From the NCBI GenBank assembly GCA_027858595.1, contig JAQICK010000302.1, positions 1 through 6,919 on the forward strand: a stretch of 6,919 nt of DNA. Direction: 5' to 3'. Origin of the DNA: Melioribacteraceae bacterium (GTDB lineage Bacteria; Bacteroidota; Ignavibacteria; Ignavibacteriales; Melioribacteraceae). Shown in pieces: positions 6,477-6,919 of the stretch (within the stretch, counting starts at the first letter, position 1; each line of letters starts with the position of its first letter). The translations under genes and the position numbers were made by a program. The notes under the pieces are model-generated. The model saw only the letters and a list, made by a program, of their open reading frames with translations. It was not told where the DNA came from and did no database searches.

Positions 6477-6514
6477 GAATAAATAAAAATATTAAATAAT
6501 CTTTGGAGGTATAA

Positions 6515-6898
6515 ATGTCATACTATTTTTCAAAAACATTAGATATAACAATGGATGAAGCATATAAGAATGTTACCTCTGCTTTACAAACTGAAGGCTT
6601 TGGTATAGTAACCGAATTTGATGTTAGCAATGCATTTAAAAATAAATTAGGAATTGACTACAGACCATACAAAATAGTAGGTGCTTGCAATCCACCATTT
6701 GCAAAAAAAGCTATTGATATAGATGATAAGATTGGAGTTATGTTACCTTGTAATATAATAATGCAACAAAAGGAGAATGGCATTGAGTTTACTGTTATAG
6801 ATCCATCAATTGCTATGAATCTAGTGGGAAATCCAGATATTAATGAAATTGCAAGTGAGATTAAAATTAAATTAAAAAATGTGTTTGATTTATTATAA
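6515..6898 (+). CDS. DUF302 family protein
   Basis: This 127-residue cytoplasmic protein has no signal peptide or membrane segment. It shows the DUF302 signature: an N-terminal TMDEAYKNVTSALQTEGFGIVTEFDV region (12-37), then GACNPPFA (56-63, C58), IGVMLPCN (73-80, C79), and a beta strand reading EFTVIDP (91-97). The length is that of a complete single-domain member. The biochemical role of DUF302 is not established to my knowledge; the two cysteines in conserved motifs make thiol or metal chemistry conceivable, but that is a guess. The start is set by a strong GGAGG at 6505-6509, 5 bases upstream. It lies beyond a stem-loop and a candidate promoter of its own, 143 bp from the metal-binding gene, so it is probably transcribed separately, though its position next to a Cus system may mean a shared stress response. 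Confidence 0.88.
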   Translation: MSYYFSKTLDITMDEAYKNVTSALQTEGFGIVTEFDVSNAFKNKLGIDYRPYKIVGACNPPFAKKAIDIDDKIGVMLPCNIIMQQKENGIEFTVIDPSIAMNLVGNPDINEIASEIKIKLKNVFDLL

Positions 6899-6919
6899 TT
6901 GATTTAGACTAATACAAAG

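Overview
The window is AT-rich and carries five genes, all on the + strand. Four form one gene cluster and the fifth follows a hairpin and a candidate promoter. The core is a tripartite RND heavy-metal efflux system of the Cus type (monovalent copper/silver): the 3' part of a TolC-family outer-membrane channel gene (1-834), a CusB-like periplasmic adaptor (831-2513) and a CusA-like inner-membrane pump (2614-5799). Channel and adaptor overlap by 4 bp (ATGA). Adaptor and pump are separated by 100 bp, most of it an 83-bp imperfect palindrome with 9-bp periodicity. The pump keeps the residues that align with the E. coli CusA periplasmic methionine triad and with the TM4 aspartate, so Cu(I)/Ag(I) is a better substrate guess than Zn/Co/Cd.

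After cusA comes a small exported protein (5862-6371) made of two copies of a short Cys/Met metal-binding module. The same module, a D-x-N-x-D-G turn followed by a heavy-metal-binding (HMBD-type) CPM...CGM motif, is also attached to the C-terminus of the adaptor. No CusF-like small beta-barrel is seen. The inference is that this module does the periplasmic capture job that CusF does in enterobacteria, both as a soluble protein and tethered to the adaptor.

Between 6372 and 6514 lie an 11-bp perfect stem-loop (probable end of the cus transcript) and a candidate promoter (TTGGGA-17-TATAAT) leading to a DUF302-family gene (6515-6898) of unknown biochemical role, often met in sulfur- or metal-related contexts.

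Organism: AT-rich DNA, CusB with N-terminal HMBD segments and the D-x-N-x-D-G/HMBD style all suggest the Bacteroidota/Ignavibacteriota/Chlorobiota group. All four starts visible here have a GGAG Shine-Dalgarno core. This is unusual for Bacteroidota proper and fits the Ignavibacteriota/Chlorobiota side better. The lineage is an inference only. No regulator, P-type ATPase, tRNA, rRNA, CRISPR array or transposase gene is visible.
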